Assembly: GCA_016871375.1 (NCBI GenBank)
Contig: VFYY01000011.1
Span: forward strand, 1-43,575
Direction of reading: 5' to 3'
DNA length: 43,575 nt
Source: Acidimicrobiia bacterium
GTDB lineage: Bacteria > Acidobacteriota > Vicinamibacteria > Vicinamibacterales > UBA2999
The first letter of the stretch is position 1. Every line of letters begins with the position of its first letter. Position numbers and translations under genes: made by a program. Below are positions 25,641-33,708 of this stretch, one piece after another. The notes below the pieces were generated by a model. It searched no databases. It was given only the letters and a program-made list of their open reading frames with translations, and was not told where the DNA came from.

Positions 25641-27193
25641 GGGTGCTGTTCGCGGCGCTGCACGGCGGCTACTTCCGCAATCTCGAGTCCGTGATCGAGG
25701 AGCTCGCGCGCCGCGGGCACCAGGTGCACCTCGTGTCGGAGCGCGTCGAGTCGGCGGCCGGTGGCGGCGGCATCGTGGAGCGTCTCGCGGCAAGCTCGCC
25801 GAACGTGACCTTCGGCCCGGTTCCCCAGCGCGAACCCGACCAGATCACGTTCCTCGCCTCCAAGATCCGGCTCGGCCTGGCGTACCTGCGCTATCTCGAG
25901 CCGCCCTACAACGAGACACCCGCGCTGGTCCGCCGCGCCGAAGAGCGGACGTCTCTGGCGGTGGTGCGCGCCACGCGGTCGGCGATGTTCGCGACGGGGA
26001 AGGCGCGCCGGCGCCTGGCGCGCCTGCTCGACGCGCTGGATCACGCGCTGCCACGCAGCCGGGCCATCGAGCGGTTTCTCGACGAGCAGCGGCCCGACGT
26101 CGTCCTGGTGACGCCGCTCGTGGGCGTCGTCGCCTCGTCGCAGCTGGACCTGGTGCGCAGCGCCGCGGCGCGGCGCCTGCCGACCGGCGTCTGCGTGTGG
26201 AGCTGGGACCATCTCTCGAGCAAGGCGATCATCCGCGACGCACCGGACCGGCTGTTCGTGTGGAACGAGACGCAGAAGGACGAGGCGGTTGCGATGCAGG
26301 GCCTGCCGCCCGAGCGCGTCGTCGTCACGGGCGCGCAGTGTTTCGACCGCTGGTTCGCCCAGCAGCCGGCGCGCGAGCGCGCGGCGTTCTGTCGCCGCGT
26401 CGGTCTGCCCGACGATCGGCCGTTCGTGCTCTGGGTGTGCTCGGCGCTCTTTCCGGGCAGCCCGTCGGAGGCGGAGTTCGTCAGGCGATGGATCGCGCAG
26501 CTGCGCGCGTCCGCTGACGCTGCCGTGCGCGAGGCGGCCATCCTGATCCGCCCGCACCCGTCCCGGACGGCCGAATGGGACGCCGTCGACTGGCGGACCG
26601 CTCCGAACGTCGCGCTCTACGGCGGCAATCCCATCGATGCCGAGTCCCGGGCCGACTACTTCGACTCGCTGCATCACAGTGCGGCGGTCGTCGGCCTGAA
26701 CACGAGCGCGTTCATCGAGGCCGGCATTGTCGGCCGCCCGGTGCTGGCCGTCCTGCCGGAGGAATTCCACGCCAACCAGGAAGGCACGCTGCATTTCCAC
26801 TATCTGACCGACGGCGGTCTGTTGACCACGGCGCGCACGCTGCCCGAGCACGAGCGCCAGCTGGCCGGCGTGCTGGCGGGGCATTCGCGCGAGATGCTCG
26901 ATCGGCAGCGCGGCTTCATTCAGGCGTTTGTCCGTCCGCAGGGACTGCAGCAGGCCGCGACGCCGGTGATGGCCGACGCCATCGAGCAGCTGCCGCGCGT
27001 CGCCGCCACGCACGTCCGCGGCCGCCGGCGATCGCTGGCGGCGTCCGCCGCGCTGCGCGTGCTGCTGGTGCTGCAGCAGACGCCTGGCGTGAAGCACCTG
27101 TTCCTGGACGAGCGCGAGGTGCGCCGCGAGGCCGCGCTGCGGGAGAACCGCCGGCGGCGCCGTGCCGAGGAGCTGGCGAGGCGGGCGTCGTGA
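25637..27193 (+). CDS. GT-B-like glycosyltransferase
   Basis: 518 residues from a GTG at 25637 (overlap GTGA), giving RVLFAALHGGYFRNLESVI at the N-terminus; the longer frame from 25226 is a shadow of the family 2 gene. Hallmarks: VWSWDHLSSKAI, VWNETQKDEAVAMQG, VTGAQCFDRWF, IRPHPSR, YFDSLHHSA, LNTSAFIEAGIVGRPV and QEGTLHFHYL. Only about 30 residues of the charged tail remain (EREVRREAALRENRRRR), the shortest among the single-module copies. It lies between a family 2 transferase and the fused gene. Confidence 0.82.
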   Translation: MRVLFAALHGGYFRNLESVIEELARRGHQVHLVSERVESAAGGGGIVERLAASSPNVTFGPVPQREPDQITFLASKIRLGLAYLRYLEPPYNETPALVRRAEERTSLAVVRATRSAMFATGKARRRLARLLDALDHALPRSRAIERFLDEQRPDVVLVTPLVGVVASSQLDLVRSAAARRLPTGVCVWSWDHLSSKAIIRDAPDRLFVWNETQKDEAVAMQGLPPERVVVTGAQCFDRWFAQQPARERAAFCRRVGLPDDRPFVLWVCSALFPGSPSEAEFVRRWIAQLRASADAAVREAAILIRPHPSRTAEWDAVDWRTAPNVALYGGNPIDAESRADYFDSLHHSAAVVGLNTSAFIEAGIVGRPVLAVLPEEFHANQEGTLHFHYLTDGGLLTTARTLPEHERQLAGVLAGHSREMLDRQRGFIQAFVRPQGLQQAATPVMADAIEQLPRVAATHVRGRRRSLAASAALRVLLVLQQTPGVKHLFLDEREVRREAALRENRRRRRAEELARRAS

Positions 27194-29874
27194 AGATTCT
27201 CTTCTTCGCGCGGCACTACTCGTACCTGCGGCTGTTCGAGTCGGCGATTGCCGGGCTCGCGGAGCGCGGGCACCAGGTGCACCTGGCCGCGCATCGGGAA
27301 GAGCGCATGGGCGGCCGGCGCATGGTCGAGGCGCTGGCGGCGCGATACCCAGGCCTCGTCACCCTCGGGAGCGCGCCCGCGCGCCCTGGCGGCCCGTGGG
27401 CCGAGCTGGCGCGGCGGCTGCGCCTGGGCCTCGACTACCTGCGCTACCTGGATCCGCGCTACGCCCGCGCGCCACACCTGTTCAACCGCTCGAAGGAGCG
27501 GGCGCCGCGCATCGTCATCGGGTTGTCGAACCTGCCAGGACTGCGCTCGCCGGCGGGCCGCAGGATGCTGTTGTCCGTGCTGCGGGCGCTCGAGCGCGGT
27601 CTGCCGATGAGCGCCGAGATCACCGAGTACATCCGCGCGCAGCAGCCCGATCTGGTCATGATCACGCCGCTCGTCGATCTCGGCTCGCCGCAGCTCGATC
27701 ACCTGGCCGCGGCGAAGGCGCTCGGGCTGCGCACGGTGCTGCCCGTCGCGAGCTGGGATCATCTCTCCAGCAAGGCGCTCCTGCGCAGCATGCCGGACCG
27801 CGTCATCGTCTGGAACGACGTGCAGAAGGACGAAGCGGTCGGGATGCACGGCGTGCCGAGCGAACGCGTGGCGGTCACCGGCGCCCATCCGTTCGATCTC
27901 TGGTTCGTCCGCCGGCCGGCGCGCAGCCGCGAGGAGTTCTGCGCGCGCGTCGGGCTCCGTCCGGATCGGCCGTTCGTGTTGTATCTCTGCTCGTCGCTGT
28001 TCCGCGGGACCGCCGACGAGGCCGCCTTCGTCGAGCAGTGGGTCGAGGCGCTGCGCGGCAGCGACGATCCCCGCCTCGCGGACATCGGCATCCTCATCCG
28101 GCCGCATCCCGCGCGCCGCGACGAATGGACGAACGTCGACCTGTCCGGGTACCGCAACCTCGCGTTCTGGGGCGCCCATCCGATCGACGACGAGGCGAAG
28201 GACGACTACTTCGACTCGATGTACTACAGCGCGGCGGTGGTCGGCCTGAACACGAGCGCGTTCATCGACGCGGCCGTGGTCGGCAAGCCGGCGCACACGA
28301 TCCTGCTGAACGACATCTCGAAGCACAATCAGGAAGGCACGATTCACTTCCACTACCTGCTCGACCTGAACGGCGGCCTGCTCCGCGCCGCGCGCAGCTT
28401 CGGCGAGCACCTGACGATGCTCGCGGATTCGCTGGCGGCAGAGGGCGGCGGAGACGAACGGGCCGCGCGCTTCGTCGAGGGTTTCATCCGCCCGTTCGGC
28501 CGCGACGCGGCGGCCACGCCGCGGTTCGTGAGCGCGATCGAGGACGCCGGACGCCTGCCCTCGCCGGCGCCGGTCGGCGGCGGCGTGGCCGAGCAGGCAC
28601 TGCGATTGCTGCTGTATCCGCTGGTGGGCGCGCTCTACGCCCTGCTGGCCACGCAGCCCTGGCGCAAGCGGACGCGGCTCGCCCTCAAGAAGGTGTGGCA
28701 GGACGGCCATCGGCGCACGTTCGTGCTGCTGAAGCAGTTCGCGCAGTCGCAGCTGGGGGAAAAGGAAGTGGCGCCGGGACCGCCCGCCGTGTCGTCGGCG
28801 TTGACGCCGAAACCCGGACGGCCGCGCGATCCGGCCAAGAAGCTCGCCGGCTGGAACCTGCCCGAGGCGCTCGAGGCCCGCGAGCTCGTGACCGTCCTCG
28901 GCCGCAGCGGCAAGCCGATTCTGCTCGGGCCGTGGCTGTCCGAGACCGGCTTCGAGCTGATGTACTGGATTCCGTTCCTCGCCTGGGCGCGCACCTACGG
29001 CAACCTCGACCCCTCGCAGATCGTCGTGGTCTCGCGGGGAGGCGCGGCATCCTGGTATCGCCACATCACGCCGAACTACGAGGACATTCTCAGCTTCTAC
29101 ACGCCCGACGAGTTCCGGCGCCGCAACGAGGCGCGCATCGTCGAGCAGAAGGGGCGGCTGAAGCACGTCGACGTCGGCAGCTTCGACCGCGAGATCATCG
29201 CGAAGGTCAGCGAGCGTCGCGGACTGCGCGGCGTGAAGGTGCTGCACCCGTCGGTGATGTACCGCCTGTTCGACCCGTTCTGGTTCCAGCGCTCGCCGAT
29301 TACGCTCGTCGAGACCTTCACCGCGTTCAGCGCGATGCCGCCCGCGCCGCTCGGCGCGCTGCGCGATCAGCTCCCGGAGCGTTACGTGGCGGCGAAGTTC
29401 TACGGCAACACGGCGCTGCCCGACACGCCAGAGAACCGCGCGTTCACGAGCGCCTATCTGCAGCAGCTCACCGAGCACACCGACGTCGTGCTGCTGAACA
29501 CCGGGCATCAGTTCGACGACCACGAAGACCTGCCGGCGGCGGCGCGCCGTCGCCTCCACACCGTGGAGCACCTGATGACACCGGAGACGAACCTCGACGT
29601 CCAGACGCGCATCATCAGCGGCGCCGAGGCGTTTGTCGGCACCTACGGCGGATTCTCGTACCTCGCGCCGCTCTGCGGCACGGACACGCTCGCGTTCTAC
29701 TCGCACGCAACCGGGTTCCGCTTCGATCACCTGGAGCTCGCCAAGCGCGTCTTCTCCGGCCTGCGCAAGGGCGCGTTCGTCGAGCTCGACGTCCGCGCCG
29801 TCGATCTGCTGCAGCTGGGGTTCGGCGGCCAGGCGGCATCCGCGGCGGCGCTGACGGGGGCGGTGAAACCATGA
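27190..29874 (+). CDS. Fusion of GT-B-like glycosyltransferase and GPW-family domain
   Basis: 894 residues from a GTG at 27190 (overlap GTGA). Residues 1 to about 480 are a complete copy of the expanded module: KILFFARHYSYLRLFESAI, ASWDHLSSKAL, VWNDVQKDEAVGMHG, VTGAHPFDLWF, IRPHPARR, YFDSMYYSA, LNTSAFIDAAVVGKP. A basic, proline-containing linker follows. From about 575 comes a second domain starting LLGPWLSETGFELMYWIPF, with VVSRGGAASWYR, VLHPSVMYRLFDPFW, VAAKFYG, NTGHQFDDHEDL and FVGTYGGFSYLAP. That domain exists as separate proteins at 33709, 34748 and 38184. The fusion implies that the two activities work on the same or consecutive linkages. Neither specificity is known. Confidence 0.82.
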   Translation: MKILFFARHYSYLRLFESAIAGLAERGHQVHLAAHREERMGGRRMVEALAARYPGLVTLGSAPARPGGPWAELARRLRLGLDYLRYLDPRYARAPHLFNRSKERAPRIVIGLSNLPGLRSPAGRRMLLSVLRALERGLPMSAEITEYIRAQQPDLVMITPLVDLGSPQLDHLAAAKALGLRTVLPVASWDHLSSKALLRSMPDRVIVWNDVQKDEAVGMHGVPSERVAVTGAHPFDLWFVRRPARSREEFCARVGLRPDRPFVLYLCSSLFRGTADEAAFVEQWVEALRGSDDPRLADIGILIRPHPARRDEWTNVDLSGYRNLAFWGAHPIDDEAKDDYFDSMYYSAAVVGLNTSAFIDAAVVGKPAHTILLNDISKHNQEGTIHFHYLLDLNGGLLRAARSFGEHLTMLADSLAAEGGGDERAARFVEGFIRPFGRDAAATPRFVSAIEDAGRLPSPAPVGGGVAEQALRLLLYPLVGALYALLATQPWRKRTRLALKKVWQDGHRRTFVLLKQFAQSQLGEKEVAPGPPAVSSALTPKPGRPRDPAKKLAGWNLPEALEARELVTVLGRSGKPILLGPWLSETGFELMYWIPFLAWARTYGNLDPSQIVVVSRGGAASWYRHITPNYEDILSFYTPDEFRRRNEARIVEQKGRLKHVDVGSFDREIIAKVSERRGLRGVKVLHPSVMYRLFDPFWFQRSPITLVETFTAFSAMPPAPLGALRDQLPERYVAAKFYGNTALPDTPENRAFTSAYLQQLTEHTDVVLLNTGHQFDDHEDLPAAARRRLHTVEHLMTPETNLDVQTRIISGAEAFVGTYGGFSYLAPLCGTDTLAFYSHATGFRFDHLELAKRVFSGLRKGAFVELDVRAVDLLQLGFGGQAASAAALTGAVKP

Positions 29875-30929
29875 GCGTCGATTCGTCGCATCCGGCGCTG
29901 ACCGGGCTCGGACACGGGCGGTGCCTGGTCATCGGCGAGGTGGCGCTGACCCATGACGGCAGCCTCGGCCTGGCGCACGCGTTCATCGACGCGATTGCCG
30001 CGGCCGGCGCCGACGCGGTCAAGTTCCAGACGCACATCGCGGCCGCCGAGAGCACGCCGTCCGAGCCGTTTCGCGTCAAGTTCAGCCGCCAGGACGCGAC
30101 GCGCTACGACTACTGGACGCGCATGGGGTTCACGGCGGAGCAGTGGGCCGGGCTCGCCGAGCACGCCCGCGAGCGCGGCGTCCTCTTCCTGTCGTCGCCG
30201 TTCTCGATCGAAGCGGTCGATCTGCTGCACCGCATCGGGATGCCGCTCTGGAAGATTCCGTCGGGTGAGACGCCGAACACGTTCCTGCTCGATCGCATCC
30301 TCGAGACCGGTGCGCCGGTGCTGCTCTCGACGGGCATGAGCCCGGTCGCGGAGATCGATGCGGCGGTGGCACGGGTCCGCGCGCGCGGCGTGCCGGTCGG
30401 CGTGTTCCAGACGACCACCGCCTATCCGTGTCCGCCCGAGAAGATCGGGCTCAACCTGATGGCGTTCTATCGCGATCGCTACCAGTGCTGGGTCGGGCTG
30501 TCGGACCACTCGGCGACCATCTATCCGGGTCTTGCCGGCGTCGCGCTCGGCATGGACCTGCTCGAGGTGCACGTGACGCTGTCGCGCGAGATGTTCGGCC
30601 CCGACGTGATTGCGTCGGTGACGACGCAGGAGCTGCGCCAGCTCGTGGACGGCGTCCGCTTCATCGAGCGGATGCGCGCCAACCCCGTGGACAAGGAGCA
30701 GTCCGCGCGGGAGACGGCGCACCTCCGCACAGTGTTCACGCGCAGCCTGGTCGCGCGCCGCGACCTGCCCGCCGGCACCGTGCTGACGGCGGAGCACCTC
30801 GCGATCAAGAAGCCGGGGACGGGACTGTCTCCCGACCGGCTGTCCGACGTCATCGGCCTCCGGCTGGCCCGCGCCGTCGCCGCCGACCAGCTCCTCGCCG
30901 CCGACGACATCGAAGGACTCGCGCGCTGA
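29871..30929 (+). CDS. neuB: NeuB-type nonulosonic acid synthase, copy 1 (divergent)
   Basis: 352 residues from an ATG overlapping the previous TGA; the long open frame before it is a shadow. The TIM-barrel part has AVKFQTH (49-54), IPSGET, LLSTGMS and a C-terminal SAF (antifreeze-like) domain (ARRDLPAGTVLTAEHLAIKKPG). The metal-ligand histidines appear kept: His213 in SDHS and His234 in EVHVTL. However, the usual IAExGxNHxG is IGEVALTHDG, EKHFT is EVHVT and GPDH is GPDV, so the substrate end differs from copy 2. It condenses a hexosamine-type aldose with phosphoenolpyruvate. The next gene is neuC copy 2. Confidence 0.9.
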   Translation: MSVDSSHPALTGLGHGRCLVIGEVALTHDGSLGLAHAFIDAIAAAGADAVKFQTHIAAAESTPSEPFRVKFSRQDATRYDYWTRMGFTAEQWAGLAEHARERGVLFLSSPFSIEAVDLLHRIGMPLWKIPSGETPNTFLLDRILETGAPVLLSTGMSPVAEIDAAVARVRARGVPVGVFQTTTAYPCPPEKIGLNLMAFYRDRYQCWVGLSDHSATIYPGLAGVALGMDLLEVHVTLSREMFGPDVIASVTTQELRQLVDGVRFIERMRANPVDKEQSARETAHLRTVFTRSLVARRDLPAGTVLTAEHLAIKKPGTGLSPDRLSDVIGLRLARAVAADQLLAADDIEGLAR

Positions 30930-32087
30930 ATGCCCAGACGAAAGATCTGCGTCGTCGTCACCGCCCGCCCGAGCTACTCGCGCATCCGCACGGCGCTGGC
31001 GGCCATCAGCCGCCATGACGGTCTCGAGCTGCAGCTCGTCGTCGCCGCCTCCGCGCTGCTGGACCGCTACGGCAGCGCGATTCAGTCGATCGAGCACGAC
31101 GGGTTCGACATCCGCCACCGCGTCTACATGGTGCTCGAGGGGGAGAACCTCGTCACCTCCGCCAAGTCCACCGGCATCGGCCTCTCCGAGCTGGCGACGG
31201 TGTTCGACAACCTGAAGCCCGACGCCGTCGTCACGATTGCGGATCGCTACGAGACGCTGGCCACGGCGGTTGCCGCGTCGTACATGAACATTCCCGTCGT
31301 GCACGTGCAGGGCGGGGAAGTGACCGGGTCGATCGACGAGAAGGTGCGGCACGCGGTCACCAAGCTGTCGAATCTCCACCTCGTGTCGACGATGCTCGCG
31401 GCCGAACGCGTGCGGAAGCTGGGCGAGGAGCCGGAGACCATCGTGGTGACGGGATGTCCGTCCATCGACATTGCCGCCGACGTCGCCGCGCGGCCGGCGC
31501 TGGACTTCGATCCGTTCGAGCGATACGGCGGCGTCGGCCCCACGTCGGACCTGTCGGGCGGATACCTCGTCGTGATGCAGCATCCGGTCACGACCGAGTA
31601 CGACGAGGCGCGCCAGCAGGTGGACGAGACGCTCTACGCGGTCAAGGACCTCGGCCTGCCGGTGCTGTGGTTCTGGCCGAACGTGGACGCCGGCTCCGAC
31701 GGCACCTCGAAGGGCATCCGCATGTTCCGCGAGCGCGAGAAGCCCGACAACCTGCATCTGTTCCGCAACATGCTGCCCGAGGATTTCCTGCGGCTGCTCT
31801 GCGGCGCGACGGCGATCGTCGGCAACTCCAGCGTGGCCATTCGCGAGGGCTCGTTCCTCGGGGTTCCGGCGGTGAACGTCGGGACGCGCCAGCAGGGCCG
31901 CGAGCGCGGGAAGAACGTGGTCGACGTCGGCCACGACCGGGAGGCGATCACGGCGGCCGTCTGCGAGCATCGCCGCCGCGGCCGGCCCGACCGCGATGTC
32001 CTCTACGGCGACGGCAAGGCCGGCCTCCGGATCGCCGAGACGCTCTCGGCCGCCGACCTGCGCATCGAGAAGCGCCTTACGTACTGA
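30930..32087 (+). CDS. neuC: NeuC-type UDP-sugar 2-epimerase (hydrolysing), copy 2
   Basis: 385 residues; the ATG follows the neuB stop with no gap. It is the same family as the gene at 20942: ADRYE with Asp105, GGEVTG with Glu130, DEKVRHAVTKLSNLH with Glu137 and His141, MQHPVTTE, IVGNSSVAIREGSFLGVP, ending EKRLTY. The first block is ADRYE here versus GDRFE in copy 1. Divergence across the whole length suggests an old duplication or separate acquisition rather than a recent copy. With neuB and neuA nearby it forms a complete set for one CMP-nonulosonic acid. Confidence 0.92.
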   Translation: MPRRKICVVVTARPSYSRIRTALAAISRHDGLELQLVVAASALLDRYGSAIQSIEHDGFDIRHRVYMVLEGENLVTSAKSTGIGLSELATVFDNLKPDAVVTIADRYETLATAVAASYMNIPVVHVQGGEVTGSIDEKVRHAVTKLSNLHLVSTMLAAERVRKLGEEPETIVVTGCPSIDIAADVAARPALDFDPFERYGGVGPTSDLSGGYLVVMQHPVTTEYDEARQQVDETLYAVKDLGLPVLWFWPNVDAGSDGTSKGIRMFREREKPDNLHLFRNMLPEDFLRLLCGATAIVGNSSVAIREGSFLGVPAVNVGTRQQGRERGKNVVDVGHDREAITAAVCEHRRRGRPDRDVLYGDGKAGLRIAETLSAADLRIEKRLTY

Positions 32088-32089
32088 TC

Positions 32090-33019
32090 GTGACCATGAC
32101 CGGGTCGTCCGCGTCGCGCGCCGAGCGCATTGCCGCTCTCGGCTATGACTACGCGTCACAGCCGAAGGACGCCGTCACCGCGTGCAACCTGTGCGGCGCG
32201 TCGACGTTCGTCATCCTGACGCATCGCGATCGCTACGGCTATCCGGCCGAGGCGCACGCCTGCACGCGATGCGGGCTGGTCTTCCTCAACCCGCGCATGA
32301 CCGCCGACGCGTACGGCCGCTTCTACGACGGCGTGTACCGCCCGCTCGTCAGCGCGTTTCACGGCCGGTTGATCGACGCGCGGACGATTCAGGCGGAGCA
32401 GCGCGAGTATGCGGCCGAGCGGGCGGCGTTCATCCAGCCGTTCGTCGCCGGCCGCGCCTTCAGGTCGATGCTCGACATCGGCGGCTCGACGGGCGTCGTC
32501 GCGCACCACTTCGCGCGCGAGTTCGGCCTGCAGGGCACGCTCATCGATCCGGCGCCGCTCGAGGTCGAGGAGGCGCGCCACTTCGGCCTCGAGACGATCA
32601 CCGGCCTCGTCGAGCGCCACGACTTCGGCGGCCGCCGCTTCGACGCCGTCATCGTCTGCCAGACGGTGGACCATCTGCTCGACGTCCGCGGCACCCTCGC
32701 GCGCGTGCGGCAGCTGCTGACGGAGGACGGCATCCTGTTGGTCGACATCGTCGACTTCCGCGCGGCGTATCTCCGCCACCGTTCGGTCGACGCGGCGGTC
32801 AAGATCGATCATCCGTACTACCTCACCGAAGCGACGATGAGCGCGTATCTGGCGGCGACCGGGTTCGACATCGCGCGCGCGGACTACGCCGCCGATCGCC
32901 TGCATGTCGGGTACGTGTGCCGCCCGGCCGCGCCCCGGCCCGATGCGCTGCCGGCGCCGGCCTCGGCGATGGAGATGCTGCGCGAGATCCGCTACGTCCA
33001 GAACGCGCCCCAGCCATGA
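32090..33019 (+). CDS. Zinc-ribbon class I SAM methyltransferase
   Basis: 309 residues from a GTG two bases after the neuC stop; an ATG two codons later (32096) is equally possible. Two CxxC pairs (Cys32/Cys35 and Cys58/Cys61, CNLCG and CTRCGLVFLNPRM) form the zinc-binding N-terminal domain. Motif I is MLDIGGSTGVV (127-137), and CQTVDHLLD occupies the motif IV position. It lies inside the neuB-neuC-neuA set, which suggests methylation of the nonulosonic acid or its precursor; O-methylated nonulosonates are known in nature, but this link is inference. Its TGA overlaps the neuA ATG. Confidence 0.86.
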   Translation: MTMTGSSASRAERIAALGYDYASQPKDAVTACNLCGASTFVILTHRDRYGYPAEAHACTRCGLVFLNPRMTADAYGRFYDGVYRPLVSAFHGRLIDARTIQAEQREYAAERAAFIQPFVAGRAFRSMLDIGGSTGVVAHHFAREFGLQGTLIDPAPLEVEEARHFGLETITGLVERHDFGGRRFDAVIVCQTVDHLLDVRGTLARVRQLLTEDGILLVDIVDFRAAYLRHRSVDAAVKIDHPYYLTEATMSAYLAATGFDIARADYAADRLHVGYVCRPAAPRPDALPAPASAMEMLREIRYVQNAPQP

Positions 33020-33708
33020 GCCGCGTGCTCGGGCTCGTGCCGGCGCGTGGCGGCTCGAAGGGTGTGCCGGGAAAGAACGTCCGGCCGCTCGCCGGACGGA
33101 CGCTGATCGAGTACACGGCGCGCGCGGCGCGGGACTCGGGCGCGGTCGACAGGCTCGTGCTGTCGACCGATTCGCAGGAGATCGCGGACGCCGGCCGGCG
33201 TGCCGGCCTGGAGGTCCCGTTTCTCCGCCCGGCGGCACTGGCCGCGGACGAGACGCCGATGCTCCCCGTCATCCGACACGCGCTCGAGGCGCTCGCCGCG
33301 GACGGTTGGCACGCGGAGATCGTGGTGCTGCTGCAGCCCACGTCGCCGCTGCGCCGGGCCGAGCACATCGGTGACGCGGTGCAGCTGCTCCGCGAGACCA
33401 ATGCCGACTCGGTCGTGACGGTCGTCGAAGTCCCGCGGCACCTGTCGCCCGACTACGTCATGAAGATTGAGGACGGCCGGCTGCGGCACTTTCTCCCGGA
33501 GGGCGCACGCCTGATGCGGCGGCAGGATGCGCGCCCGGCCTATGCGCGCGAGGGGACCGTGTATGCCTGCTGGGCGCGCACGATCGAACGCACCGGCAGT
33601 CTCTACGGCGACGATTGCCGCCCGCTGGTCATCGATTCCCGTGATTCGCTGAGCATCGACACTCCGGCTGACTGGGAAGCGGCCGAGCGGCTGCTTGCGG
33701 CGCGCTGA
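33016..33708 (+). CDS. neuA: CMP-nonulosonic acid synthetase (NeuA), copy 2
   Basis: 230 residues from an ATG overlapping the previous TGA by 4 bases; the earlier open frame is a shadow of the methyltransferase. VPARGGSKG with following PGKN, LLQPTSPLRRAEHIG and SLYGDDCRPLVI match copy 1 block for block, so both are CTP-dependent sugar-acid cytidylyltransferases. It differs clearly in the substrate-facing middle part (HLSPDYVMKIEDG versus HQFNPASVLSLDG). It closes the second nonulosonic set and is followed without a gap by a GPW-family gene. Confidence 0.92.
   Translation: MSRVLGLVPARGGSKGVPGKNVRPLAGRTLIEYTARAARDSGAVDRLVLSTDSQEIADAGRRAGLEVPFLRPAALAADETPMLPVIRHALEALAADGWHAEIVVLLQPTSPLRRAEHIGDAVQLLRETNADSVVTVVEVPRHLSPDYVMKIEDGRLRHFLPEGARLMRRQDARPAYAREGTVYACWARTIERTGSLYGDDCRPLVIDSRDSLSIDTPADWEAAERLLAAR

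Noticed and set aside
26920-29730. 936-codon open frame on the minus strand
   Set aside because: It lies wholly opposite the fused transferase gene. Its translation is rich in Arg, Ala, Gly, Asp and His without family motifs, as expected for antisense frames in high-GC DNA with biased third positions.
27162-29870. Long extension upstream of neuB copy 1
   Set aside because: It is low-complexity shadow sequence over the fused transferase gene; homology to NeuB begins at the ATG at 29871.
1-29874. Repeated transferase modules as a mobile element or CRISPR-like repeat
   Set aside because: The repeats are diverged protein-coding paralogues without inverted ends, transposase or regular spacers.
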